From: Gemmatales bacterium
GTDB taxonomy: Bacteria; Planctomycetota; Planctomycetia; Gemmatales; HRBIN36
NCBI GenBank assembly: GCA_025055835.1
Contig: JANWWR010000156.1
Location: 1-38,739 of the forward strand
Direction: 5' to 3'
Length of the DNA stretch: 38,739 nucleotides
Of the stretch, positions 1 through 7,746 are shown one piece after another (the first letter of the stretch is position 1; every line of letters starts with the position of its first letter). Position numbers and translations under genes: made by a program. A model generated the notes under the pieces. The model saw nothing but the letters and a program-made list of their open reading frames with translations. It searched no databases and was not told where the DNA came from.

Positions 1-135
1 GTTGTTGGTCGCCTCGCCGATCAATCCGCTTTCCTCGCACACGGTCCTTCCGTCGTCGAGGATGACGAAGGCCCAGGCCGCCGGTCCCGGATTGCCCCGG
101 GAAGCGCCGTCGATGTGAATCGTTAATTCCGACAT
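1..135 (-). CDS. RNase H-like protein (5' part only)
   Basis: Only the first 45 codons are in the window; the gene continues beyond base 1. Translation from the ATG at 135-133 gives MSELTIHIDGASRGNPGP, then WAFVILDDG and a final EATNN. The DGASRGNPGPAAWA stretch is the first strand of the RNase HI fold and carries the first catalytic Asp (D9); ATNN is the segment just before the helix that normally holds AEY. This matches the small RNase HI/reverse-transcriptase-like family, which cleaves RNA in RNA-DNA hybrids. A GGGGA about 8 nt upstream could be the ribosome site. The remaining acidic catalytic residues are outside the window, so activity cannot be judged. The family call is secure; the exact subfamily is not. 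Confidence 0.82.
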   Translation of the reverse strand, partial: MSELTIHIDGASRGNPGPAAWAFVILDDGRTVCEESGLIGEATNN

Positions 136-474
136 GCCTGATTCCCCACTCCCCCCTGAGAGCCTTCGCATTCTACTGGCAGCGGGGCCGCTTCGCATCG
201 GAATCTGACACCGCAGATCGGCGGTGGGCCGACGACAAGCGCTCCCGTGCCCTCGCCGAAACCGCGTCCGGGCGGCTCTCGAAAAAATTTTTCCAAAAAA
301 CGAAAGAATCGAGCCGAGTTGATCTTGTGTTCCGCATGAGCAAAGGTATATTCCCCTCCAAATATCCTTCGGTTTACCAGAGGTGCAGCTGACTTTTGAG
401 CGAGTCGCGGCCACGGCATGGTGAGCCGACGGATATCGGCATGGGTATCGAGGTCCATTGGAGGTACTTGCCGT
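136..474. other. Intergenic region between divergent genes
   Basis: This gap separates the RNase H-like gene (leftward) from the aminomutase gene (rightward), so promoters for both should lie here. It contains an A/T island around 279-300 (AAAAAATTTTT followed by AAAAAA) that stands out from the GC-rich surroundings, and one plausible rightward promoter listed separately. Open frames across it do not resemble proteins. The in-frame upstream GTG/ATG codons at 418-474 have no ribosome site and no family-like sequence. No RNA gene was recognised. Confidence 0.5.
325..352 (+). promoter_or_regulatory. Candidate sigma-70-type promoter for the aminomutase operon
   Basis: TTGTGT (325-330) and TATATT (347-352) are separated by 16 nt, about 115 nt upstream of the aminomutase ATG. 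The -10 is close to consensus; the -35 is weaker. The call rests on motif reading alone. Confidence 0.4.
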
Positions 475-1983
475 ATGAGCGAATCCGACCAGCGCGCCGC
501 TCTTCCGCCCCGTGCATCTCAGGGCCATGTTCTCGGGGTGGAGGAAGAGGAGCCTCCGGGTAGTCCCAAACGCTGGCCTTGCTGGAAAGACGTTCCTGAC
601 GAGTTGTGGAACGATTGGCGCTGGCAATCGCAAAATGCCATCCGTTCGGTTCGCCAGCTTCGCCGCTTCCTGAGCTTCACCGACGAGGAGATCAGCGCCC
701 TCGAAGCCCTGGAAACCGAATACAAACTGGCCATTCCGCCCTACTACGCCTCTCTGATCCATCCGGACGATCCCCACGATCCCATCCGACTGCAAGCGGT
801 GCCTTCGCCCCGGGAATGCGAAAACCCTTCCGGGTACGAACTGGAAGACCCGCTGGAAGAAGACAAGGACATGCCGGTCCCCGGCCTGACGCATCGCTAC
901 CCGGATCGGGCCTTGGTCGTCACCACCCACGTCTGCACCATGTACTGCCGCTTCTGCACCCGCAAGCGGGCCACCATGGTTCGGGGCGGCTGGGATGCCA
1001 TCAGTCGGGATGACGAGCGGATGATCGAGTACATCCGCGAACACCCGGAGATCCGGGACGTGATCCTGTCCGGCGGCGACCCGCTGACCTTGCCTCTGCC
1101 GCGGCTGCGGTTCTTCGTCGAGAGCGTGGCGGCCATTCCCCATGTGGACGTGGTGCGGATCGGCACGCGGGTTCCGGTGACGCTGCCGATGCGGCTGTAC
1201 GATCAGGAGCTTGTGGACCTGCTGGCGTCGGCAGAGAAAGTCTGGATTCAGACGCATTTCAACCATCCCCGGGAAATCACTCCGGAAGCCGCTCGTGTCT
1301 GCAAGACGCTCCTGCGGGCCGGGATGCCGGTCAACAACCACACCGTGCTGCTCAAGGGCGTCAACGACTCGCTGGAAACCATGCGGTCGCTCATGCGGGC
1401 CTTGCTGCGGATCAAGGTCCGTCCCTATTACCTGTTCCACTGCGACCCCGTCATGGGAGCCGGGCACTTCCGCACCTCCATCTGGAAGGGCCTGGAAATC
1501 ATGGAAGGGCTGCGTGGACACATGTCCGGTCTGGGCATTCCGACGTACGTCGTGGACAGCCCGCACGGCGGCGGCAAGATTCCGCTCATGCCCAATTACC
1601 TCGTGTCGGCCTCGGATGACTCGGTGGTGTTGCGGAACTACGAGGGGATGTTGATCCGCTACCAGGCGGAGGACAAGCCGGCGACGATCAAGCCGACCGC
1701 CACCCGCGGCGTCAGCCTGCTGCTCCAGGGCACGAAAACCGCCCTGGTACCGGAGAACACCGAGCGGATGAAGCGGCGGCGGTTGATTGTGCTGGCCAAC
1801 AAGGCCAAGGCAAACGAGTCATGCGACTCGTCTCGACCCGCGGCTCTGGCCTCCGGCGTTCCTCCCGTGCCACCCAGCGAGCCGACAGGACTGCCCGACA
1901 AGGAGCCGGTCGTTGTCGCCGTGGCCGCAGCGGTTGCCACCAAGGCCGCCACCCGGAGACGCAAAAAGGTAAGCGGCGGATGA
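475..1983 (+). CDS. kamA: L-lysine 2,3-aminomutase (radical SAM, PLP)
   Basis: The predicted 502-residue enzyme moves the alpha-amino group of L-lysine to C3, giving L-beta-lysine, using a [4Fe-4S] cluster, S-adenosylmethionine and PLP. The radical-SAM motif CTMYCRFC gives C154, C158 and C161; HGGGK places the PLP lysine at K368. The two Asp residues known in clostridial lysine 2,3-aminomutase to hold the substrate side chain (D293 and D330 there) have counterparts in FHCDP (D324) and VVDSP (D361), which favours lysine over glutamate. The start at 475 is preferred because GGAGG lies at 460-464; a longer frame to 418 adds residues with no family similarity. The last ~60 residues are an Ala/Pro/Lys-rich tail beyond the usual enzyme. 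The stop overlaps the next gene's start (ATGA), implying translational coupling to the ATP-grasp ligase. Confidence 0.9.
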   Translation: MSESDQRAALPPRASQGHVLGVEEEEPPGSPKRWPCWKDVPDELWNDWRWQSQNAIRSVRQLRRFLSFTDEEISALEALETEYKLAIPPYYASLIHPDDPHDPIRLQAVPSPRECENPSGYELEDPLEEDKDMPVPGLTHRYPDRALVVTTHVCTMYCRFCTRKRATMVRGGWDAISRDDERMIEYIREHPEIRDVILSGGDPLTLPLPRLRFFVESVAAIPHVDVVRIGTRVPVTLPMRLYDQELVDLLASAEKVWIQTHFNHPREITPEAARVCKTLLRAGMPVNNHTVLLKGVNDSLETMRSLMRALLRIKVRPYYLFHCDPVMGAGHFRTSIWKGLEIMEGLRGHMSGLGIPTYVVDSPHGGGKIPLMPNYLVSASDDSVVLRNYEGMLIRYQAEDKPATIKPTATRGVSLLLQGTKTALVPENTERMKRRRLIVLANKAKANESCDSSRPAALASGVPPVPPSEPTGLPDKEPVVVAVAAAVATKAATRRRKKVSGG

Positions 1984-3002
1984 GAATCGGCATCACGTTC
2001 GACCTCAAAAGCGACGGGCTGGCTGTGCCCGGCCAGCCCGATGATTTCCAGGAAGAATTCGACAGCCCGCAGACCGTCGAGGCCGTGGCCGAGGTCTTTC
2101 GCCGACTTGGCCACCAGGTCGTCCTGCTGGGCGACGGGCCGTCCATGCTCCGCCGCCTGCTCGACGATCCGCCCGACTTCGTGTTCAACTTTGCCGAGGG
2201 TCACGGCATCGGTCGGTCCCGGGAAGCCCGGGTGCCAGCCGTTCTGGAGATGCTGGGCATCCCCTTTTCCGGTTCCGATCCGCTCACCCTGGCCGTCACC
2301 CTGGACAAGGAGGCCGCCAAGACCCTCGTAGCCGCCGCCGGAGTCTCCGTCCCCCGGGGACGAACCATCCGCCGGCCCGAAGAGGTCCACGCCATCCCCC
2401 GCGACTGGTTCCCGGTCCTTCTCAAACCGGCCTGGGAAGGCTCCAGCAAGGGGATTCGCCGCACCAGCCTCGTCGAACATCCGTCCGCTCTGCCGGAGAC
2501 TGCCACTGAAATGCTGCGGTCCTACCGCCAACCCATCCTGATCGAGGAATTCGTGGCCGGGGAGGAGATCACCGTCGGCATCGTCGGCAACGAATCGCCG
2601 GAGATCGTCGGCGTCATGCAGGTGCTGCCGCGGCGGGGGGACGGTCGCTTCATCTATGGGCTGGAAGTCAAACGCGACTACAGAAACCAGGTGGACTATG
2701 CCTGTCCGCCTCGGCTCCCTCAGCCCGTGGTGGACCGCATCGCCGAGGCCGCCCTGACCTGCTATCGCGCCTTGGGATGCCGCGACGTCAGCCGCGTGGA
2801 TTTCCGCCTTCGGAACGGAGAGCCGGTCTTCCTCGAAGTCAATCCGCTGCCTGGCCTGCATCCGGTGGACAGCGACCTGGTCATCATGGCTCGTCTGGCG
2901 GGATGGAGTTACGACCGGCTCATCGGCAGCATTCTGGACGCGGCGTTGAGCCGGCAGGACATCACTGCCCCACCTCGGCCCTGCGAGGCTGGTCGGTTGT
3001 GA
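1980..3002 (+). CDS. D-Ala-D-Ala-ligase-like ATP-grasp enzyme
   Basis: This 340-residue protein has the ATP-grasp layout of D-alanine--D-alanine ligases. There is an N-terminal Rossmann-like part (MRIGITFDLKSD), a FNFAEG segment, PSAL/GIPFSGSD-like substrate region, KPAWEGSSKGI as the ATP-binding loop, IEEFVAGEEITVGI, and the metal-binding end FLEVNPLPGLHP. True Ddl enzymes usually end in EVNT-PG; the NPLPGLHP form is typical of the Ddl-like subgroup of less certain substrate. The ATG at 1980 lies inside the aminomutase stop (ATGA overlap), so the two proteins are probably made together. The reaction is therefore likely to join a carboxylate to an amine; that beta-lysine is a substrate is inferred from the coupling only. 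Whether it also serves peptidoglycan cannot be told. Confidence 0.8.
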   Translation: MRIGITFDLKSDGLAVPGQPDDFQEEFDSPQTVEAVAEVFRRLGHQVVLLGDGPSMLRRLLDDPPDFVFNFAEGHGIGRSREARVPAVLEMLGIPFSGSDPLTLAVTLDKEAAKTLVAAAGVSVPRGRTIRRPEEVHAIPRDWFPVLLKPAWEGSSKGIRRTSLVEHPSALPETATEMLRSYRQPILIEEFVAGEEITVGIVGNESPEIVGVMQVLPRRGDGRFIYGLEVKRDYRNQVDYACPPRLPQPVVDRIAEAALTCYRALGCRDVSRVDFRLRNGEPVFLEVNPLPGLHPVDSDLVIMARLAGWSYDRLIGSILDAALSRQDITAPPRPCEAGRL

Positions 3003-3017
3003 TCCGTCGGAGTTTCC

Positions 3018-3308
3018 CTACTTGGCCGCTTCCCGATAGGAACCGACGCCGGTACCGGGCAAAAATCGCGGACCCTGGCGGTCCTTGTCAATCGGCTTGG
3101 GATCGGGTTTAGGTTCTTCCTCCTTGAAGCCGAGCATTTCCAGGGGCTTCCACCACCAGCGTTTCTTTTTCGGCTTCTGAGCCATGAAATCGGTGATCGG
3201 GACGTGGTGGAACGGGCTGGAGGGGTCGGTCTTGTCCCCGGCCCACAGCAAAGCACCGGTTTCCAGGGCGATGACCGCGGCCAAGGTCCGCAGCAGCCAT
3301 TTGGACAT
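3018..3308 (-). CDS. Small secreted or membrane-anchored protein of unknown function
   Basis: This 96-residue protein starts MSKWLLRTLAAVIALETGALLWAG, a basic start followed by a hydrophobic stretch that can be a signal peptide or single anchor. The rest is rich in Lys, Pro, Trp and Glu (KKKRWWWKPLEMLGFKEEEPKP). The start at 3308 is chosen because GGAGG (3321-3317) is 8 nt upstream of it but only 2 nt from the alternative ATG at 3314. It ends 15 nt from the convergent ATP-grasp gene. I do not recognise a family. The ribosome site and signal-like N-terminus support it being real. Confidence 0.65.
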   Translation of the reverse strand: MSKWLLRTLAAVIALETGALLWAGDKTDPSSPFHHVPITDFMAQKPKKKRWWWKPLEMLGFKEEEPKPDPKPIDKDRQGPRFLPGTGVGSYREAAK

Positions 3309-3444
3309 GTTCATTTCCTCCCCCGTCCGGATTCGGGCCTGTGCCCGGACTGTCTCCGAAGAGCGGGGACGATAGCAAGCCGCTCCATGCTGTCAAGACC
3401 AAAACGGCGGTTTTTTGGGGATGTTCTGACTTATCGACGGATTG

Positions 3445-5295
3445 TCAGACGGCTGCGGGAAAATCCTCCAACTGCAAAGAGACGATCGTGACTCGAGGTA
3501 CGCCGCCATCTTCTTCCCAAGCGCGACCCCGATAATAGGCCCGAATCATGTCCCGCAGCTGGTCCCGGCTCAGTTTCGCTCCGGCGGAAGCGCCGTTTGT
3601 CAGTGGCTCTGAGAAGAACCGCTCCGGCAGCGTATCCTCCTCCGGCCTCCAGCCTTCCCGGAGGTTGTAGAGCTTCTTGGCGGTCACGATGCGGCGGGCG
3701 GTCGTCCGCAGTTCCTCCGCGGTCACGTCCCATCCCGTCACGAGTCGTAGCAAGTCAGCCGATTCCGACCATAGATCGGCAAAGACGCCGCGAAGGAATT
3801 TGCACAGGATCAACGAATCGAGCAGCGCCGCTCGGTCTTCCGTTTCGATGGCGTGCTTTGCCGAGGCGGCCGAGCCGTGAAAGCGGTCCGCCTGGGGAGA
3901 AAAATCGGCCTCGTAGGCTCCGGAGCGATTGTGGTCGGCTCCCCGACTGGCGACCGCGAGGCCCAGCGCCATCGTCTGAAGGCCCCGTGGTTCGTAGCCG
4001 GGCATCTCCAGGCCTTTCACCTGGGGAGCGATGGCTAAGGCGTCCGGTCCCAGGTGCTCGGCCAACCGGCGGCTTCCCTCGGCGAGCCGGTCCCCCAAAC
4101 CCCGGCGATGGACGATGTCTTCCAAGGTCCGCAGCAGGGCGTGGCCACTCCCGAAACGCAGATTCGGAGCATCGAGCCAACCGCGTTCGGCACATTCCAT
4201 CGCAAAGGCGATGGTCGCTCCGGCGGAGATGGTGTCCAGGCCGTGTTCGTCGCAGAATCGGGCCGCTCCCAACACCACGGTCGGATCGCCGATGCCGCAC
4301 AGGGGACCGAGGGCGTAGGCAGTTTCGTATTCCAGACGGACGCCCCCCTGGTCGCTCGGGTAGATGTGTTCGCAGCCAATGGTGCAGGCCGCACAACTTT
4401 CCCGCACCCTCCCCCCCTCGGCGAGCGGAAGGCGTAAGCCGTCCGGTGCCTCGGCGAGCGGAAGGCGTGAGCCGTCCGGTGCCTCCACCGAAAGCGCCTC
4501 CGCTTCCTCAAACGTGCTTGCCTGAAAATTCCGCGTCGGGAGCACCGCCAGCCGATTGAAGACGAGCAGATTCGCCAGCGTGCCAAGTTCCCGGTACTTC
4601 GCCGTGGCCGGACCGAAAGAGCGGACCGACAAATCCCGAGCGGCGGCGACGACACCTTCCGGATCGGCCAGCGTCACTCGCCGCGAACCGGCGACGGCGA
4701 TGGCCTTGAGCCTTTTTGCCCCCATCACCGCTCCGAGTCCGCCCCGCCCTGCGTGCCGGGTGCCGTGGCTGATCGTGGCGAAGCGAACCAATTTCTCCCC
4801 GGCCGGACCGATGACGGCGAATTGAAACCGGGGACCGAAGCGTCTCTGCAAAGCTGCTTCCGCCGCGGAGCAGGTCAGGCCCCACAGGTCTTCCGCCGGT
4901 TCGACGCTGACCTGCTCGTCGTCCACGACAAGCACCGACGGCCGTTGACAGGACCCTGTCACAACGAGCGCGTCCATTCCCGCGCGTTTGCCGGCCAGGG
5001 CGAAATGCGAGGATGCCAGGGCGTCGTTGAGCCGAGAGGTGAGCGGCGACTTGGCCACGACGGCGAACTTGGCCGAGGTCGTCAGCGGCGTACCGACCAG
5101 CGGGCTGAACACGAAAATCAGCGGCGAACGCGGGTCGAAAGGATCCAGTCCGGGAGGCGATTCCTGGGCCAGAAGCCATGTCCCCAGTCCGACACCGCCC
5201 AGAAAACGACGCAGCACGGACTCAGCGAGCGGTTTCCGCTGCGTGAAAGCGTCGTCGAGCCTGACGTGCAGATAGCAGCCGTGATAACCGTGCAT
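3445..5295 (-). CDS. Tungsten-type aldehyde:ferredoxin oxidoreductase family protein
   Basis: The 616-residue protein begins MHGYHGCYLHVRLD and soon has FLGGVGLGTWLL, the usual N-terminus of AOR-family enzymes that oxidise aldehydes to acids with a tungsten bis-pyranopterin and a [4Fe-4S] cluster. The cluster ligands are visible as CAACTIGC (residues 301-308: C301, C304, C308) plus a distal Cys in LILCKFLRG. HAGRGGLGAVMGAKRLKAI (181-199) is the conserved cofactor-binding stretch. Just before the cluster motif sits an insert of two 11-residue units, EAPDGSRLPLA and EAPDGLRLPLA (about 271-292), encoded by tandem palindromic repeats. A MoaD-like gene lies upstream on the same strand, as is common for AOR genes. 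No Shine-Dalgarno is seen because a repeat abuts the start. The electron acceptor and aldehyde are unknown. Confidence 0.88.
   Translation of the reverse strand: MHGYHGCYLHVRLDDAFTQRKPLAESVLRRFLGGVGLGTWLLAQESPPGLDPFDPRSPLIFVFSPLVGTPLTTSAKFAVVAKSPLTSRLNDALASSHFALAGKRAGMDALVVTGSCQRPSVLVVDDEQVSVEPAEDLWGLTCSAAEAALQRRFGPRFQFAVIGPAGEKLVRFATISHGTRHAGRGGLGAVMGAKRLKAIAVAGSRRVTLADPEGVVAAARDLSVRSFGPATAKYRELGTLANLLVFNRLAVLPTRNFQASTFEEAEALSVEAPDGSRLPLAEAPDGLRLPLAEGGRVRESCAACTIGCEHIYPSDQGGVRLEYETAYALGPLCGIGDPTVVLGAARFCDEHGLDTISAGATIAFAMECAERGWLDAPNLRFGSGHALLRTLEDIVHRRGLGDRLAEGSRRLAEHLGPDALAIAPQVKGLEMPGYEPRGLQTMALGLAVASRGADHNRSGAYEADFSPQADRFHGSAASAKHAIETEDRAALLDSLILCKFLRGVFADLWSESADLLRLVTGWDVTAEELRTTARRIVTAKKLYNLREGWRPEEDTLPERFFSEPLTNGASAGAKLSRDQLRDMIRAYYRGRAWEEDGGVPRVTIVSLQLEDFPAAV
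4420..4480 (+). repeat. Two tandem palindromic repeats inside the AOR gene
   Basis: Units at 4420-4447 and 4453-4480 share GGCGAGCGGAAGGCGT and end GCCGTCCGGT, separated by GCCTC. The period is 33 bp, exactly 11 codons, so the reading frame survives. They belong to the same family as the intergenic repeats and are read on the minus strand as EAPDG(S/L)RLPLA. Confidence 0.9.
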
Positions 5296-5300
5296 GGGGC

Positions 5301-5419
5301 ACCGGGAGCCTTACGCCTCCCGCTCGCCATACCAGGAGGCTTACGCCTCCCGCTCGCCATTTTGATTGTGTGCAGGCGAGCGGAGGGCGTCAGCCCTCCG
5401 GTCACCTCTCCCGCTCGCC
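5301..5419. repeat. Palindromic repeat cluster between AOR and MoaD genes
   Basis: Two minus-oriented copies (5301-5328, 5331-5358), one plus-oriented copy (5375-5402) and a partial copy (5407-5419) of the GGCGAGCGG...CCGGT family fill most of this 134-bp gap. The plus copy is preceded by TTGATTGTGTGCAG, a flank found again in the cluster near 6457-6472. Copies stop 5 nt short of the AOR start codon, so they form its leader. Confidence 0.9.
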
Positions 5420-5429
5420 TCGATGATGT

Positions 5430-5699
5430 TCAGCCGCCGGCATCCGCACCGAGGATCACCAGATGATCGCCCGATTCCAGGGACCGGGACAACTCCGCCG
5501 TGAAGTGCCGACCATTGACGCTGATCAGATACGCCGAATGGATGCGCCCGTCCTCACCGAGAAGACAGCCCAACCCGGGGCAAAGTCGCTGCACCGCATC
5601 CAACGCCTGCCGCACGGTCTCTGCGGTCACCCGCAACGACGCCACTCCCGAACGCAGCCGGGCGATTCCGTAAAACTCTACCACGATGACCGGAGCCAT
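5430..5699 (-). CDS. MoaD/ThiS-like sulfur carrier protein
   Basis: Translation from the ATG at 5699 gives an 89-residue beta-grasp protein, MAPVIVVEFYGIARLRSG... ending ...LVILGADAGG. The C-terminal Gly-Gly is the hallmark of MoaD-type carriers, which are adenylated there and loaded as thiocarboxylate to donate the dithiolene sulfurs of the pterin cofactor. A GAGG lies 6 nt before this start; the frame extends further upstream without similarity. It sits between the membrane protein and the AOR gene on the same strand, so it probably supplies sulfur for the tungsten cofactor of that enzyme. No moeB-like activating gene is in the window. Confidence 0.85.
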   Translation of the reverse strand: MAPVIVVEFYGIARLRSGVASLRVTAETVRQALDAVQRLCPGLGCLLGEDGRIHSAYLISVNGRHFTAELSRSLESGDHLVILGADAGG

Positions 5700-5736
5700 C
5701 GCTGCCTCGTTATCGGGCGGAAGAGATCGGCGAGAC

Positions 5737-6234
5737 TCAGTGATGCCCGTGCCCAGCGTGTCCGTGCGTATGATCGTGTCCGTGTTCATGGCCATGATGC
5801 TGAGGGTGGCCCTGACCGTGATGACCATGGTCATGCGTGGCAGCGGCGGCAGCGAGTTGCGGCGGCTCGGCCGGTTCCCAGTGGAGAATCCCCTGAAGCC
5901 AGCCGCACACAAGCATGCTGAGAACAGCCACGGTGACGGCTCCCAATTGCCACCACGGCGAGCCAATCTCGACGCCAAGCACCACCTGCGAGGCCGGAAC
6001 CACCATCGTCAGGGCCAGGGCAACGATCAGGGCGATGAGGACCACGGGAGCCCAGCCGCCGTGAGCCAGCGTCGGCCAGAACTTCCGCCAGTCCGTCGCC
6101 CACAGCCACCAGGCGATCCAGAAGATCGCCGGAGCCAGCACCAGGGCCGTCCAGGCCAGCAGGGCTGTCAGACGAACCAGCGTCACCACGAGCAGCCAGA
6201 GTTGTTCCAGGATTTCCATGTGCGGCGGTCTCAT
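5737..6234 (-). CDS. Membrane protein with histidine-rich tail
   Basis: This 165-residue protein (or 160 if it starts at the ATG at 6219, MEILEQ) has about three hydrophobic segments: one near residues 10-45, APVVLIALIVALALTMVV, and LGAVTVAVLSMLVCGWL. It then ends in a tail of roughly 33 residues, about half of them His, as in HDHGHHGQGHPQHHGHEHGH. Such tails bind transition metals such as nickel, zinc or copper in other proteins. The gene is followed 37 nt later by the MoaD-like gene and then by AOR, suggesting a joint role in metal or cofactor supply or as a membrane partner for the oxidoreductase. I know no named family. A metal role is inference from the tail and context. Confidence 0.75.
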   Translation of the reverse strand: MRPPHMEILEQLWLLVVTLVRLTALLAWTALVLAPAIFWIAWWLWATDWRKFWPTLAHGGWAPVVLIALIVALALTMVVPASQVVLGVEIGSPWWQLGAVTVAVLSMLVCGWLQGILHWEPAEPPQLAAAAATHDHGHHGQGHPQHHGHEHGHDHTHGHAGHGHH

Positions 6235-6362
6235 GTCTTGTTCAAGGTTGCGACACAGATGCGATACCGCGCCGAAGCGGCCTCGTCAATCGGCTCAAGC
6301 GGAAACGGCAGTCGGGCGTACCCGATGGGGAACAGGGGGCTAGAATGCTTGTGAACGAAAAC

Positions 6363-6530
6363 GGCGAGCGGGAGGCGGGGCGAGCGGGAGGCGTAAGCCT
6401 CCCGGTAAAGCGAGCAAACAGCGGGGCGACCGGAGGGCTGACGCCCTCCGCTCGCCTGCACACGATCAACAGGGCGAGCGGGAGGCGTAAGCCTCCCGGT
6501 ACGGCGAGCGGGAGGCGTAAGCCTCCCGGT
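6363..6530. repeat. Palindromic repeat cluster upstream of mqnE
   Basis: Complete copies lie at 6379-6406 (+), 6429-6456 (-), 6473-6500 (+) and 6503-6530 (+), with a half copy at 6363-6376. The last copy ends 16 nt before the mqnE start. The 312-bp gap 6235-6546 otherwise holds only a weak minus-strand promoter-like pair for the membrane protein gene: TTGACG (6289-6284), 17 nt, TATCGC (6266-6261). No open frame here looks real. Confidence 0.9.
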
Positions 6531-6546
6531 GTTTAAGGTATCATCT

Positions 6547-7677
<1,131 letters not shown>

Positions 7678-7746
7678 CATCCGCGGCCTTGGCAGTCGGT
7701 TAGGCGCGTCGTCGGCCTCGGTTCTCCGTCCCGGAGCAATTCCGAC

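Noticed and set aside
1659..2861. A 400-codon minus-strand open frame opposite the aminomutase/ligase junction
   Set aside because: It is antisense to two overlapping, motif-supported genes and lacks any family similarity.
5301..5328. Palindromic repeats as intrinsic terminators
   Set aside because: None of the copies is followed by a T-run, and copies lie inside genes and in both orientations, so termination is not their general role.
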